From: Alphaproteobacteria bacterium UBA4588
GTDB taxonomy: Bacteria; Pseudomonadota; Alphaproteobacteria; Rhodobacterales; Rhodobacteraceae
DNA length: 64,000 bases
NCBI GenBank assembly: GCA_905182195.1
Contig: CAJJAW010000002.1
Coordinates: 62,001-126,000, forward strand
Direction of reading: 5' to 3'
The notes under the pieces are model-generated. The model was not told where the DNA came from. It saw only the letters and a program-made list of their open reading frames with translations, and made no database searches. The stretch's first letter is position 1. The number at the start of each line of letters is the position of its first letter. The translations under genes and the position numbers were made by a program. This document shows positions 51,893-60,563 of this stretch, in pieces.

Positions 51893-54193
51893 ATGACATT
51901 TAAACGCATCGCAGTCATTGGCGCAGGTACTATGGGCTCAGGCATTGCTGGGCAAATCTCTAATGCGGGCCATAAAGTCCTACTGCTAGATCTCACCTCT
52001 AAAGCGACAGAGTATGCGTTAGAGCGGCTGCAAAAGTCTGAGCCAGCGCCATTGCATCAGCGCAGCAATATCACATTGATCGAAACTGGTACTATTGACG
52101 CTGACTTCCATAAGCTGGCCGATTGTGACTGGATCGTGGAAGCTGTAGTTGAGCGCCTCGATATCAAGCGCGACCTTTACAAACGCTTAGATGCAGTGAT
52201 TAGCGACGACTGTATCGTGACATCAAATACCTCCACCATACCGATCAAGCTGCTGGTGGCGGAGATGCCACTGGCCTTTAGAAAACGTTTCGCCATTACC
52301 CATTACTTCAACCCAGTCCGTTACATGCGTTTGCTGGAGTTGGTACGTGGAGCCGACACCCGCCCAGAGGTGATTGCACAGCTCTCCGCCTATAATGACG
52401 AGGTCTTGGGTAAAGGTGTGGTGCCCTGCGACGACACTCCCGGGTTCTTAGGTAATCGTGTTGGGGTTTTTGCACTACAAGTCGGCATGGATGAGGCCTT
52501 CAAGCAAGGTCTAAGCATCGAGCACGCAGATGCATTGATGGGCCGGCCTATGGGTATTCCAAAAACAGGTGTCTTTGGGCTCTACGATATGATTGGCGTC
52601 GATCTGATGTCTGATGTCGTAGATACTCTGGGCGATATCCTCCCCGTACAGGACGTATTTCACGCAGTGGGCCGGTCCAATAACCCGGCTAATGCCCTGA
52701 TTAATGAAATGATTGCAGATGGGTTCACAGGTCAAAAATCTGGTAAAGGTGGGTTTTACCGTGAAGACCAAGCAATTGACCTGGCTAGTGGTTCCATGCG
52801 AGCGCGTACCTCAGAGCTTCCCCCGATGGCCCAAGAAGCGGCCACAGCTCAGCAAGAAAGTCGAGAAACTCTACCTTTGATGATTGCGGGCAAAGGCCCA
52901 CACACGCAGTTTTGCCGCAATTTCTTGGGTCGCGTGCTAGCCTATGCCGCAGCCTTGATCCCCGAAGTGACTAAGACACCACAAGATATCGATGACGCGA
53001 TGAAAATGGGGTTTAATTGGATCCGTGGCCCGTTTGAAATGATTGACGCTTTGGGTGCGCGGGTGGTGATCACATTGGCCGAAGAGGCTGGCTGTGAGAT
53101 CCCAATGGCCCTCGCAGTCTCCGCAGAACAAGGACCGTTCTACAAGGTAGAAAACCAAACCCTGATGGTGCGTTTCTTCGATAACATGCCCGTGCTGAAA
53201 CCTATCAGCCTGCCCGAAGGCACTCAGCGTTTCAGCCTCACCCGGCGCACGCTTCACCCCATCGCCAGCAACAGTGCCGCCAGCCTATGGGCCCTACCTA
53301 ATGATCTGCGGCTGGTGGAGTTTCATTCCAAAGCCAATGCTCTGACGGCTGACAGCATGGTCATTGTCAGCCAAGCCGCAGCAGATCATGGCAAAGGTAT
53401 TCTCATTCACAATGATGCGCAGCATTTCAGCGCAGGCGTTGATCTCAATCAGTTTGCCGATTTCATCGCACGTGAAGCGTGGGGCGAGATGGACAGTTTT
53501 CTTAATGACTTTCAGCAGGCCGTAGCTGCGTTGAAATACTGCCCGGTGCCCGTAATCGGTGCGCCCTCTGGCTTATCGCTTGGTGGCGGATTTGAAGTCC
53601 TTTTGCATTGTGACAAACTGATCACCCACGCAAATTCTGTGCTCGGTTTGGTCGAAAGTGGCGTGGGCGTGGTGCCCGGTGGTGGTGGCGTCAAAACCAC
53701 ATATCAACGCTGGCTTTCGGCCAGCCAAAACCCAGAAGTCGCCGCTTGGGAAACATGGATGCAAATTGGCTATGGCAAAACTGGTGAGAGCCCCGAACAA
53801 GCAACAAAACTGCGCTACTTCGTCCCCGGGCACGATGAAACTGTAATGAACCGTGATAAGCTGATTACACGAGCCACGGCGCTACTTACTGATATGGCCC
53901 CTGGGTATACCCCCCCCACACCACCAAAAATGATCCTGCCTGGAAAAGCCGTTTTTGGTAAAATGGAAGCCTTCATGGCCGATGGTCTGGCCAAGGGCTG
54001 GTTCAAGCCCCACAATAAAACCACTGCGATGGAAATCGCAACAATCGTCGTCAACACAGCCTCAGATGCCCCCCTTGAAGTCACTGAGCAAGATATGTTT
54101 GACCGTGAACGTGCAGCCTTTCTGCGCTTGGCAAAAACGCCAGACACTAAACGCTGGATCACAGCTATGCTTTCTGGTGCGGACATCGAATAG
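51893..54193 (+). CDS. 3-hydroxyacyl-CoA dehydrogenase / enoyl-CoA hydratase fusion, dehydrogenase domain first
   Basis: 766 residues. The N-terminal part (1 to about 440) is a dehydrogenase: AVIGAGTMGSGIAGQ, catalytic His in ITHYFNPVRYM, and a second helical domain. The C-terminal part (about 450-766) is a crotonase with FSAGVDLNQF, and both glutamates (GGGFEVLLHCD and GLVESGVGVVPGGGG). The order is the reverse of FadB at the start of the window and like Bacillus FadN. Third gene of the metY unit; a chain-shortening or ring-derived CoA ester is its likely substrate. A terminator follows. Confidence 0.93.
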   Translation: MTFKRIAVIGAGTMGSGIAGQISNAGHKVLLLDLTSKATEYALERLQKSEPAPLHQRSNITLIETGTIDADFHKLADCDWIVEAVVERLDIKRDLYKRLDAVISDDCIVTSNTSTIPIKLLVAEMPLAFRKRFAITHYFNPVRYMRLLELVRGADTRPEVIAQLSAYNDEVLGKGVVPCDDTPGFLGNRVGVFALQVGMDEAFKQGLSIEHADALMGRPMGIPKTGVFGLYDMIGVDLMSDVVDTLGDILPVQDVFHAVGRSNNPANALINEMIADGFTGQKSGKGGFYREDQAIDLASGSMRARTSELPPMAQEAATAQQESRETLPLMIAGKGPHTQFCRNFLGRVLAYAAALIPEVTKTPQDIDDAMKMGFNWIRGPFEMIDALGARVVITLAEEAGCEIPMALAVSAEQGPFYKVENQTLMVRFFDNMPVLKPISLPEGTQRFSLTRRTLHPIASNSAASLWALPNDLRLVEFHSKANALTADSMVIVSQAAADHGKGILIHNDAQHFSAGVDLNQFADFIAREAWGEMDSFLNDFQQAVAALKYCPVPVIGAPSGLSLGGGFEVLLHCDKLITHANSVLGLVESGVGVVPGGGGVKTTYQRWLSASQNPEVAAWETWMQIGYGKTGESPEQATKLRYFVPGHDETVMNRDKLITRATALLTDMAPGYTPPTPPKMILPGKAVFGKMEAFMADGLAKGWFKPHNKTTAMEIATIVVNTASDAPLEVTEQDMFDRERAAFLRLAKTPDTKRWITAMLSGADIE

Positions 54194-54206
54194 GACTTTC
54201 AAGAAA

Positions 54207-54231
54207 AAACGGGCCCCTAAAGGACCCGTTT
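54207..54231. terminator. Bidirectional terminator
   Basis: AAACGGG (54207-54213) pairs with CCCGTTT (54225-54231). On the minus strand it is followed by a clean run of six T (after the tauC remnant). On the plus strand it is followed by GAAAAACTTTT after the dehydrogenase gene. It serves the convergent ends. Confidence 0.75.
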
Positions 54232-54240
54232 GAAAAACTT

Positions 54241-55020
54241 TTAGACTTTGCCCTTCCAAGGCACCAACCAGCTTTCTAGCTGGCGAATACCAATATCAAT
54301 CAGAAAGCCAATCACACCAATAAGGATGATCCCAACGATTACGATATCAGTCAGCTGAAACTTGGCCGCAACCATGATCACCATGCATAGACCTTTTTCC
54401 GCCGCCACCAATTCGGCCGCCACAACCGTCCCCCAGCATACGCCCATATCAACACGAGCACCTGTGAAGATTTCGGGCAGGGGATTTGGAATGATGACTT
54501 TAAGCAGGATTTGCCATGATCCAAAGTGCCGCCAAGGACAGCAAGATTACCTTAGACGTCTCACCAATACCAAACCAAATGATCATCAAGGGGATCAGGG
54601 CCAAGGGTAGCACAGGTCTCACAAACTCAACAATCGGATCAAACCGGCCATAAGCCCAATTCGTAAGCCCCATGGCATAGCCCAAGGGAATGCCCAGCAA
54701 GGCACCCAAACAGAAAACCGTAGAACCCCCCGCGACAGTGAAGCCCATGTATGCTGCAGGAGCATGAATTTACGATTACCCTCTTTGTTCAGCTTCAAAA
54801 AATGGTCTAAGGCCACCTCTGGCGCTCGCAAATACAACCGTGCCATGCGGAACCCAGTTGCCGGTTCAAAGAACGGGGTGCCTTTGTCGGTGAGCGCCAA
54901 GCGACCTTCATTCAACGCAATCTCTTTTCCTGGTGAAACGGCTTGCCCATTCAGATGCGTAACGATCACCCCATCCGATTTCTTGAACTCATCATTCGCA
55001 AAGACAAGGATCGGCGTCAC
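54241..55020 (-). pseudogene. tauC: Taurine ABC transporter permease, broken
   Basis: Three consecutive frame pieces rebuild part of a TauC permease. They are 55020-~54750 (TPILVFANDEF... ...KFMLLQHT), 54748-~54510 (GFTVAGGSTVF, then GIPLGYAMGLTNWAYG, ending AALWIMA) and ~54510-54241 (ILLKVIIPNPLPEIFTGAR, GVCWGTVVAAELVAAEKG, ending LVPWKGK). The first frame change (near 54750) and a second break with loss of some 30 codons (near 54510) remove the EAA loop that contacts the ATPase. The 5' end is cut at a stop just before 55020. No tauA or tauB is present. The gene cannot make a working permease. Confidence 0.9.
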
Positions 55021-55144
55021 AGCCTACCGTAAACTTGTTGGCCGTGCGCACACCTCATCCTGCTCGGGCGAACACAAAACAGTATTATAGTTGATCTCTG
55101 TTAGAACTGCTAGCATCTGAAGAATTTAAACAAAGTGCTTAGAG

Positions 55145-56380
55145 TTAGTCTTGGTCCTGGGTCTTTGAATCAAACCCACCAAAGTCTTTGAATAAATTTG
55201 GATCTCCAAAAATACTATCAAATTCTTTTTTCTCGCCTACGTCACCATTTTCTGACGATTGCTGACTAGCCTTTTCAGCATTCTTTTGTAGTAACTTTAG
55301 CTGATCAGCAAAATTGGACTTCTTTTCTTTTTCTGAGGCAGCAATACAGGTGGATCCATACATCCCTTTCTCTACCATTTTATTAAAACCAAAGATGCAT
55401 ACCACGACAACAAATAATATACCAAATATAGATTTTGGGATTTTGAGGCCTTTTGTTTTCGCTTTTTTGAGTCGCGAATCCAGAGTTTGGGCAAACAAGG
55501 CTTCAGCTTCAAGTTCCTTTTTCTTTTTGTCCTCTCGTCTTCTGAGGACTTCATATATTATCGTTACTGTTAAGGTTATTAAGATGATTACAAGTGCAAG
55601 AGAGCTGATTGCTGGGCTTATTCCTAGGCGAACTTTTGATGCAATAACGGTTGTAAGAGTTTGATCAGATAAAATACTGAAGACCGTAGTGTTGTAGTTC
55701 TCAAAGGACGCTAGGAATGCTATCACGCAGGATGATGCAATCGCGGGCATCATGTAGGGTATTAATATTTTGAAAAAAACTTGGGTCTGGTTTGCTCCAA
55801 GATCTAAAGCTGCCTCTTCTTGTGTTTGATCGAACCGCTGTAATCTGGCGACAAAAATTAAAAAACAGTAGGTAGAGATAAAACAGGCCTGAGCCAATAT
55901 AGTTAAAAAAATACCATTTCTTCCCAGCTCTGTGGCAAGGCCGCCACCACCCATAGTAGCAATCCGGTCCCAAAGAACTACTGTCGAAATCCCAATAATA
56001 ACGCCTGGAAATAATACTGGCATAATGGATAAGGAATAAAATGCTGTACGCAGCCGACTGTGAACTTGTGTTAAGACCAGAGCCGCTGACAACCCTATGG
56101 GAACTGCCAGAAGAACAACTCCCAGTCCAATTTTAAGCGATGTAATTAAGCCTTCGTGCAGCCTCCAATCCGTTGCCAGCCCTGCTAGGTGTTGTCCATC
56201 ATAGGCAATTTTTCCTTCGTTGAACCATCGAAAACTGAAGCACTCCCAAGGTGTTATGGATGGAAATTCGGCTGAATTGAAAGCAGTGATACTCATTATG
56301 ACAAGAGGGCCAAAAAGGTAGGCAAAGAAGATAAAAATATAGATACCTAATAGTATCTTTAAAGCTTGTTGAGATTTCAT
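55145..56380 (-). CDS. ABC transporter permease, PotC-type, with unusual C-terminal extension
   Basis: 411 residues. The first ~285 form a six-helix spermidine/putrescine-type permease with the EAA motif (EEAALDLGANQTQVFFKIL). A charged coiled stretch (RRREDKKKKELEAEALF, about 290-320), an extra membrane helix (about 328-346) and a polar tail of about 65 residues rich in Lys, Ser and Asp follow. That tail has no counterpart in PotC as I know the family. It overlaps the next permease gene by four bases. The whole transporter block is visibly AT-richer than its neighbours. Confidence 0.85.
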   Translation of the reverse strand: MKSQQALKILLGIYIFIFFAYLFGPLVIMSITAFNSAEFPSITPWECFSFRWFNEGKIAYDGQHLAGLATDWRLHEGLITSLKIGLGVVLLAVPIGLSAALVLTQVHSRLRTAFYSLSIMPVLFPGVIIGISTVVLWDRIATMGGGGLATELGRNGIFLTILAQACFISTYCFLIFVARLQRFDQTQEEAALDLGANQTQVFFKILIPYMMPAIASSCVIAFLASFENYNTTVFSILSDQTLTTVIASKVRLGISPAISSLALVIILITLTVTIIYEVLRRREDKKKKELEAEALFAQTLDSRLKKAKTKGLKIPKSIFGILFVVVVCIFGFNKMVEKGMYGSTCIAASEKEKKSNFADQLKLLQKNAEKASQQSSENGDVGEKKEFDSIFGDPNLFKDFGGFDSKTQDQD

Positions 56381-57288
56381 CGTACAATCTCACCTATTTT
56401 CACTTTAAAGATCCTCATCATTAAAAGTACAAAAACAACTGACACAGACAGCAAGACAACTGAATAGGCTGCCCCTCTTGGCCAATTGTCGTTCATATTA
56501 AACCACTGGTAAATTAATTGAGTAAACCAAAATGTATTTGGGCTACTCAGGACTACTGGTGTCGCTAATGCACCTGCGGTTAGCATGAAAACCATGGTAC
56601 ATCCAGACGCAATCCCAGCCTTGGCATGTGGAATAACGATCCGAAAGTGAGTTTTTAACATTGATGAACCCAAATCTTCGGCTGCTTCAAGCTGATTTTT
56701 GTCCAGAGTCTCCATGGCATTATACAGAGGGAAAATCATCAGAAGAATATAGGCATAGTTTAGGCCAGTGTAGAGGGCCACATCCATAGCTATAAAATTT
56801 ATGCCGTTGTCTATTAGACCCAATTTGAGAAGGGCATTGTTTATAAAACCCTCACCAGCAAATAAAATACGAAGTGCAAAGGAGCGGAGAAGCTCATTAA
56901 TCCAGAAAGGAATTATTAAAGAAACGATCAACAATCTTGCAGTATTGGGCGAAGCAACTTTGGCAATATAAAAGGCAATGGGATAACAAAAGCAAAGATT
57001 AATAAGCGTAATTAGGATAGCGATTAGAAGTGTGTTGAAGAAAACTCCAACATCTACATAATTATAACTCTCTCCACTTGTTTGAGAACCAAAAAGAAAA
57101 TGTTTGTAATGGATTAGCGTATAGACGTCGTCTGGACCGCCCCTTAATAGTGACGGTATGTTAGGGCGGAATGAAAGATCAAACATATATAATTGTGGAA
57201 TAATAATAAGAAAAACAAACCAGAAGCTGATAGCAATTATTAAATAAGTTGATATCAGGGGGCCGTTTTTATTAAAGAAATACTTCAT
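56377..57288 (-). CDS. ABC transporter permease, PotB-type
   Basis: 303 residues, six membrane helices, starting near residue 15. The EAA loop is QLEAAEDLGSSMLKTHFRIVIPHAKAG. It pairs with the PotC-type permease (overlap four bases) and ATPase (11-base gap). The substrate is likely a polyamine or other small cation or amino compound, from family only. Sampled sequence here is about 33-38% GC. Confidence 0.88.
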   Translation of the reverse strand: MKYFFNKNGPLISTYLIIAISFWFVFLIIIPQLYMFDLSFRPNIPSLLRGGPDDVYTLIHYKHFLFGSQTSGESYNYVDVGVFFNTLLIAILITLINLCFCYPIAFYIAKVASPNTARLLIVSLIIPFWINELLRSFALRILFAGEGFINNALLKLGLIDNGINFIAMDVALYTGLNYAYILLMIFPLYNAMETLDKNQLEAAEDLGSSMLKTHFRIVIPHAKAGIASGCTMVFMLTAGALATPVVLSSPNTFWFTQLIYQWFNMNDNWPRGAAYSVVLLSVSVVFVLLMMRIFKVKIGEIVR

Positions 57289-57299
57289 TCTTGTTCTCT

Positions 57300-58412
57300 C
57301 TAATCAACCGCTAACGGTCCAACGGGAAGGACGACCGCATCTCGTGAGGAAAATTTTAATTCAACATTCTTTGAATTTGATAGGTCCGTAGTGTCCACGG
57401 CATTAGAGACACTACAGCGAACATTTTGTTTGCCATCGATACTCATGTAGATGTTTTTTAAGTTTCCTTCAAATTCAATTGCTTTGAAACCAGCGGTAAA
57501 AATATTGTCTGCCTGATTGTTTTGGTCTTTCAGAAAAATGGATTCAGGCCTTACAAACATTATTACCTTGTCATCCTTTTTGAAGGTATATTTTTTACCC
57601 TCACCCAAATCACCTGCCTTCGCCAAAAAATTATGCCCATCAGCCAACACATTCACCATATCACCATCAACGGCACTAACAGTCCCATAGAACGCGTTAT
57701 TCTCACCAACGAACGTGGCTACAAATGGAGTACGCGGGGATTCGTATACGTTATGACAGGAACCAATTTGCTCCAACTCGCCTTGGTTCATGACTGCAAT
57801 TCGGTCTGACATCGTCAATGCTTCACCTTGGTCATGCGTAATATAAATGAAGGTGATACCAACTCTCTTCTGAATCTCTCTCAGTTCTGTTCTCATTTTC
57901 TGGCGTAATTTTAAATCTAGTGCGGACAACGGCTCGTCTAAAAGAAGAACCTCGGGCTCGATTGCCAGCGCACGTGCAATTGCCACTCGCTGTCGCTGTC
58001 CACCAGATAGTTCATGAACTTTTTTATCACCCTGGCCACTTAAAGCGACTAATTCTAAGAGTTCGTCAGCTCGTTTTCTTCTTTGGACCTTCCCAGTTCC
58101 CCTGACCTCCAAAGAAAATGCTATATTATCTGCTACAGACATTAGTGGGAATAGAGCGAGGTTCTGGAATATCAAAGATGTTGGCCGCTTGTTTGGTCCA
58201 ATTCCAGCCATATCCTGATTGCCAATTAGAATTTGTCCATCAGATGGCTCGGAGAAGCCAGATATTGCGCGCAGCAAAGTGGTCTTTCCACAGCCAGAGG
58301 GTCCAAGGAAGCTAAAGAACTCTCCTTTTTCTATTTTGACACTAACATTTTTTGCCGCATAAAAGTTTCCAAAAGAAACAGAAACGTTTTGCAGTTCTAC
58401 ATCAGCACTCAT
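57300..58412 (-). CDS. ABC transporter ATP-binding protein, PotA-type
   Basis: 370 residues. Walker A GPSGCGKTT, signature LSGGQRQRVAIARAL and Walker B VLLLDEPLSALD are intact, and a C-terminal TOBE-like domain follows from about residue 240. It drives import by the two adjacent permeases. A terminator lies between its start and the binding-protein gene, so it is probably transcribed at a lower level. Confidence 0.92.
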   Translation of the reverse strand: MSADVELQNVSVSFGNFYAAKNVSVKIEKGEFFSFLGPSGCGKTTLLRAISGFSEPSDGQILIGNQDMAGIGPNKRPTSLIFQNLALFPLMSVADNIAFSLEVRGTGKVQRRKRADELLELVALSGQGDKKVHELSGGQRQRVAIARALAIEPEVLLLDEPLSALDLKLRQKMRTELREIQKRVGITFIYITHDQGEALTMSDRIAVMNQGELEQIGSCHNVYESPRTPFVATFVGENNAFYGTVSAVDGDMVNVLADGHNFLAKAGDLGEGKKYTFKKDDKVIMFVRPESIFLKDQNNQADNIFTAGFKAIEFEGNLKNIYMSIDGKQNVRCSVSNAVDTTDLSNSKNVELKFSSRDAVVLPVGPLAVD

Positions 58413-58470
58413 AGTTCAATTCCTTAAAAAACAATCTACCCACCATAAAACAAAACCAATCGAAAAAAAA

Positions 58471-58498
58471 GAGCGCCCTGACAAAATTCAAGGCGCTC
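58471..58498 (-). terminator. Terminator/attenuator between binding protein and ATPase genes
   Basis: GAGCGCC (58471-58477) pairs with GGCGCTC (58492-58498). On the minus strand it is followed by eight T, 22 bases past the binding-protein stop. Partial read-through here would give high binding protein and low transporter, a common arrangement for ABC importers. Confidence 0.88.
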
Positions 58499-58520
58499 CA
58501 ATCTTTACAAATTGAAATTT

Positions 58521-59690
58521 TTAGGCAGTTTCAAATTTGTTTGCATATTCAGACCGCGCAGCATCGAACCAGGGTGGCTCAGGAGGCCATGGGTTCAAGT
58601 TAGATGCGCTATCCCCAGGGTAGATCGCCTGCGAAAGAGCCTTTGTCTCAGGGCTGTAATAGTCAGAAGCACCAATAACAGCCGAATTGTATCCAATCTC
58701 GTTGATCGTTAGACCACCGACTTCTGGAGTGAAGCTATAATTAATAAGTTCGTAAGCTTCGTCTCTGTTTTCCGCTTTGGCGGACATTGTTATTCCGTCA
58801 ACCCAAGCAAGCGCACCTTCCTTGGTAGTTTGGTATGCAACAGGCTCGCCAGATTTCATCATAGCGGCAATTGGTCCGTCCCATGTTTGACCCACAACAA
58901 CACCATCTGAAGTGAAGCCTTGCTTCTGTGGATCTGCACCCGACCAAAACTTCACTAAGTTGGACTTTTTAGAGATACAATAGGCAGTAATTATCTCCCA
59001 GTTTTTTCTCATAGTCTCTTCGTCTTTGTAAGAAGACCAGAAGTCCATTTTACCCTGATGGTGCATCCAAATACCACAACCAGTCATCATTGAGTATGTT
59101 CGACCCATCATAAATGCACCGTCTATACCTGGATTTGGCTCCCATATGTCGCCAAAACTTGGCAACCCATCCGGGGTCCATTTGTCTGTTCGCCATGCGA
59201 TTGATTCTGTACCCCAAAGCTGTGGCAGCCAGTGTGATCCGTTATTGCCAAAGTTCCAATCACGCTCTCCTACGGCAACCATTCCAGGATTAACATTTCC
59301 AATATTGGTTACTTTGTTCATGTCAAATGGCTGAAGTAACCCAAGGTTTTCCCATTGAAGGGCTCTCATATTTGTTGGACTTGCGAGATCGTAGCCGGCA
59401 CCGCCGCCTGCTTTCATTTTTGAAATGATCTCTCCGTTATCACCAATTTTTGTGTGATTAACTACAATACCGGTTTTCGCTTTGAAGTCAGCAATCACTG
59501 AGTCTGGCAAATACTCGCCCCACATAAGGACGTTTACTTTACCACTTGTTGCGGCAAATGCGTTTCTCACAAACATTGGTGCGACTGGTGTAAATGCAGC
59601 CAAGGCTGCACCGCTCGCTAAAAGTGTGCGGCGGTTAAATTTCTTAACCGCTTTTGCAGTCTCATGAGTGGGTTTTTTAAAGTCGCTCAT
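58521..59690 (-). CDS. Periplasmic substrate-binding protein, PotD-type
   Basis: 389 residues. A leader with KFNRRTLLASGAALAAF suggests Tat-type export, then the mature protein begins near KVNVLMWGEYLPDSVIADF. The SBP fold of the spermidine/putrescine family is recognisable (VLMWGEYLP, GLLQPFD, VVVGQTWDGPIAAM). The ligand cannot be read from sequence. The gene is first of the transporter unit and divergent from tpa. Confidence 0.9.
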   Translation of the reverse strand: MSDFKKPTHETAKAVKKFNRRTLLASGAALAAFTPVAPMFVRNAFAATSGKVNVLMWGEYLPDSVIADFKAKTGIVVNHTKIGDNGEIISKMKAGGGAGYDLASPTNMRALQWENLGLLQPFDMNKVTNIGNVNPGMVAVGERDWNFGNNGSHWLPQLWGTESIAWRTDKWTPDGLPSFGDIWEPNPGIDGAFMMGRTYSMMTGCGIWMHHQGKMDFWSSYKDEETMRKNWEIITAYCISKKSNLVKFWSGADPQKQGFTSDGVVVGQTWDGPIAAMMKSGEPVAYQTTKEGALAWVDGITMSAKAENRDEAYELINYSFTPEVGGLTINEIGYNSAVIGASDYYSPETKALSQAIYPGDSASNLNPWPPEPPWFDAARSEYANKFETA

Positions 59691-59750
59691 AGTTCCCTCC
59701 TAATTTCATGTTCTGGGATGTCACCACACAATGCTTTAAACAACAACTAA

Positions 59751-59801
59751 AATAGTTATTTCAACTATTCGGCTGGGAAATGTTTATTGTTTTCAAAACA
59801 A
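59751..59801. promoter_or_regulatory. Two inverted repeats upstream of the transporter operon
   Basis: AATAGTT-ATTTC-AACTATT (59751-59769) and TTGTTTT-C-AAAACAA (59787-59801) are both perfect 7-bp dyads, about 60-110 bases before the binding-protein start. They are candidate operators for a regulator that is not TauR, because the TauR-type repeats seen at tpa, tauR and xsc are missing here. Confidence 0.5.
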
Positions 59802-59992
59802 AAAAAATAGGAGATTGATAGTCGTTCACAAAGCTCAGTGTGATTTTTTATAACTGCTTTGTAGAATCAATTAAAGTTGTAAGCTTGGCATGTGTTACCG
59901 TTGGCAGGGACAATGAAAAAGCTTGGCCACTACTTCCGTCATAAAATTTAATCTTAGTATATTTTTAAAAATTAAATTAGATTTCAATATAT

Positions 59993-60222
59993 TGCGACAG
60001 AAATACACATTAATTCGAAAATTAGAGATGCCCCTAACTAAGCAGTACCACCGGCAGACTCTAGTGGTGGGGAAACTTCGACTAAGTCGGCACCTACCAG
60101 GTTTACGTCCACTAATTCGCGCACAACCTGTTGGGCTTGGAAACTGTTCGGCCACCAATTTCCGGTGGCCCAGTTCCGGGTGCGAAGGTTGGGTCAACAA
60201 AGTCAATATCCCAGTCAATTTC
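59993..60222 (-). pseudogene. speB: Agmatinase C-terminal fossil
   Basis: Minus-strand codons read EIDWDIDFVDPTFAPGTG then PPEIGG, the metal-binding and substrate loop of agmatinase (consensus DIDxxDPxxAPGTGTPE). After a one-base shift the next frame continues QAQQVVRELVDVNLVGADLV and EVSPPLESAGGTA, then a TAG, then LGASLIFELM. These are the last ~75 codons of SpeB with one frameshift and one nonsense change. The rest of the gene is gone. It lies between the polyamine-type transporter and tpa. Confidence 0.85.
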
Positions 60223-60442
60223 TAAAAAGTGTATTTGAGACAAGCTAAACTGAAAACTTTCACTTCCAAAATCGACGTTTAAGTGGCTGGATACGTATTT
60301 TTCAACTTTTTGGTTTTAATCTCTAAAAACAAATCCCTTTAAGTTTGTTTAAGTAACAGTGCAGCATAATAGTGTTTTAACCTTGCACTATAAGACAGAG
60401 ATACTGCAAATAGTGAAACAACGCAGCAAGCTTTTACGTGAT

Positions 60443-60475
60443 TTGGCCTTATATAGATAGTTCAACTGGCCCTAT
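60443..60475 (+). promoter_or_regulatory. Putative TauR operator upstream of tpa
   Basis: TTGGCCTTAT (60443-60452) and CTGGCCCTAT (60466-60475), start to start 23 bases. A candidate -10 TATACT (60501-60506) has no good -35 in front of it, and the repeat ends just before the expected -35 position. That is what an activator-dependent promoter would show. As I recall, Rhodobacter capsulatus TauR recognises CTGGACYTAA-like direct repeats. Confidence 0.7.
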
Positions 60476-60563
60476 TTTAAAAATTGAAATTCTGCGCTCT
60501 TATACTGGAAGTACAGTAGTTTACGAATCTGATCAGCCAAAGCCAGTTGAAGGAGTATGTTCT

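Noticed and set aside
55145-59690. Calling the Pot-type importer a taurine transporter outright.
   Set aside because: It lacks the TauR repeats and neighbours an agmatinase fossil; only position supports taurine.
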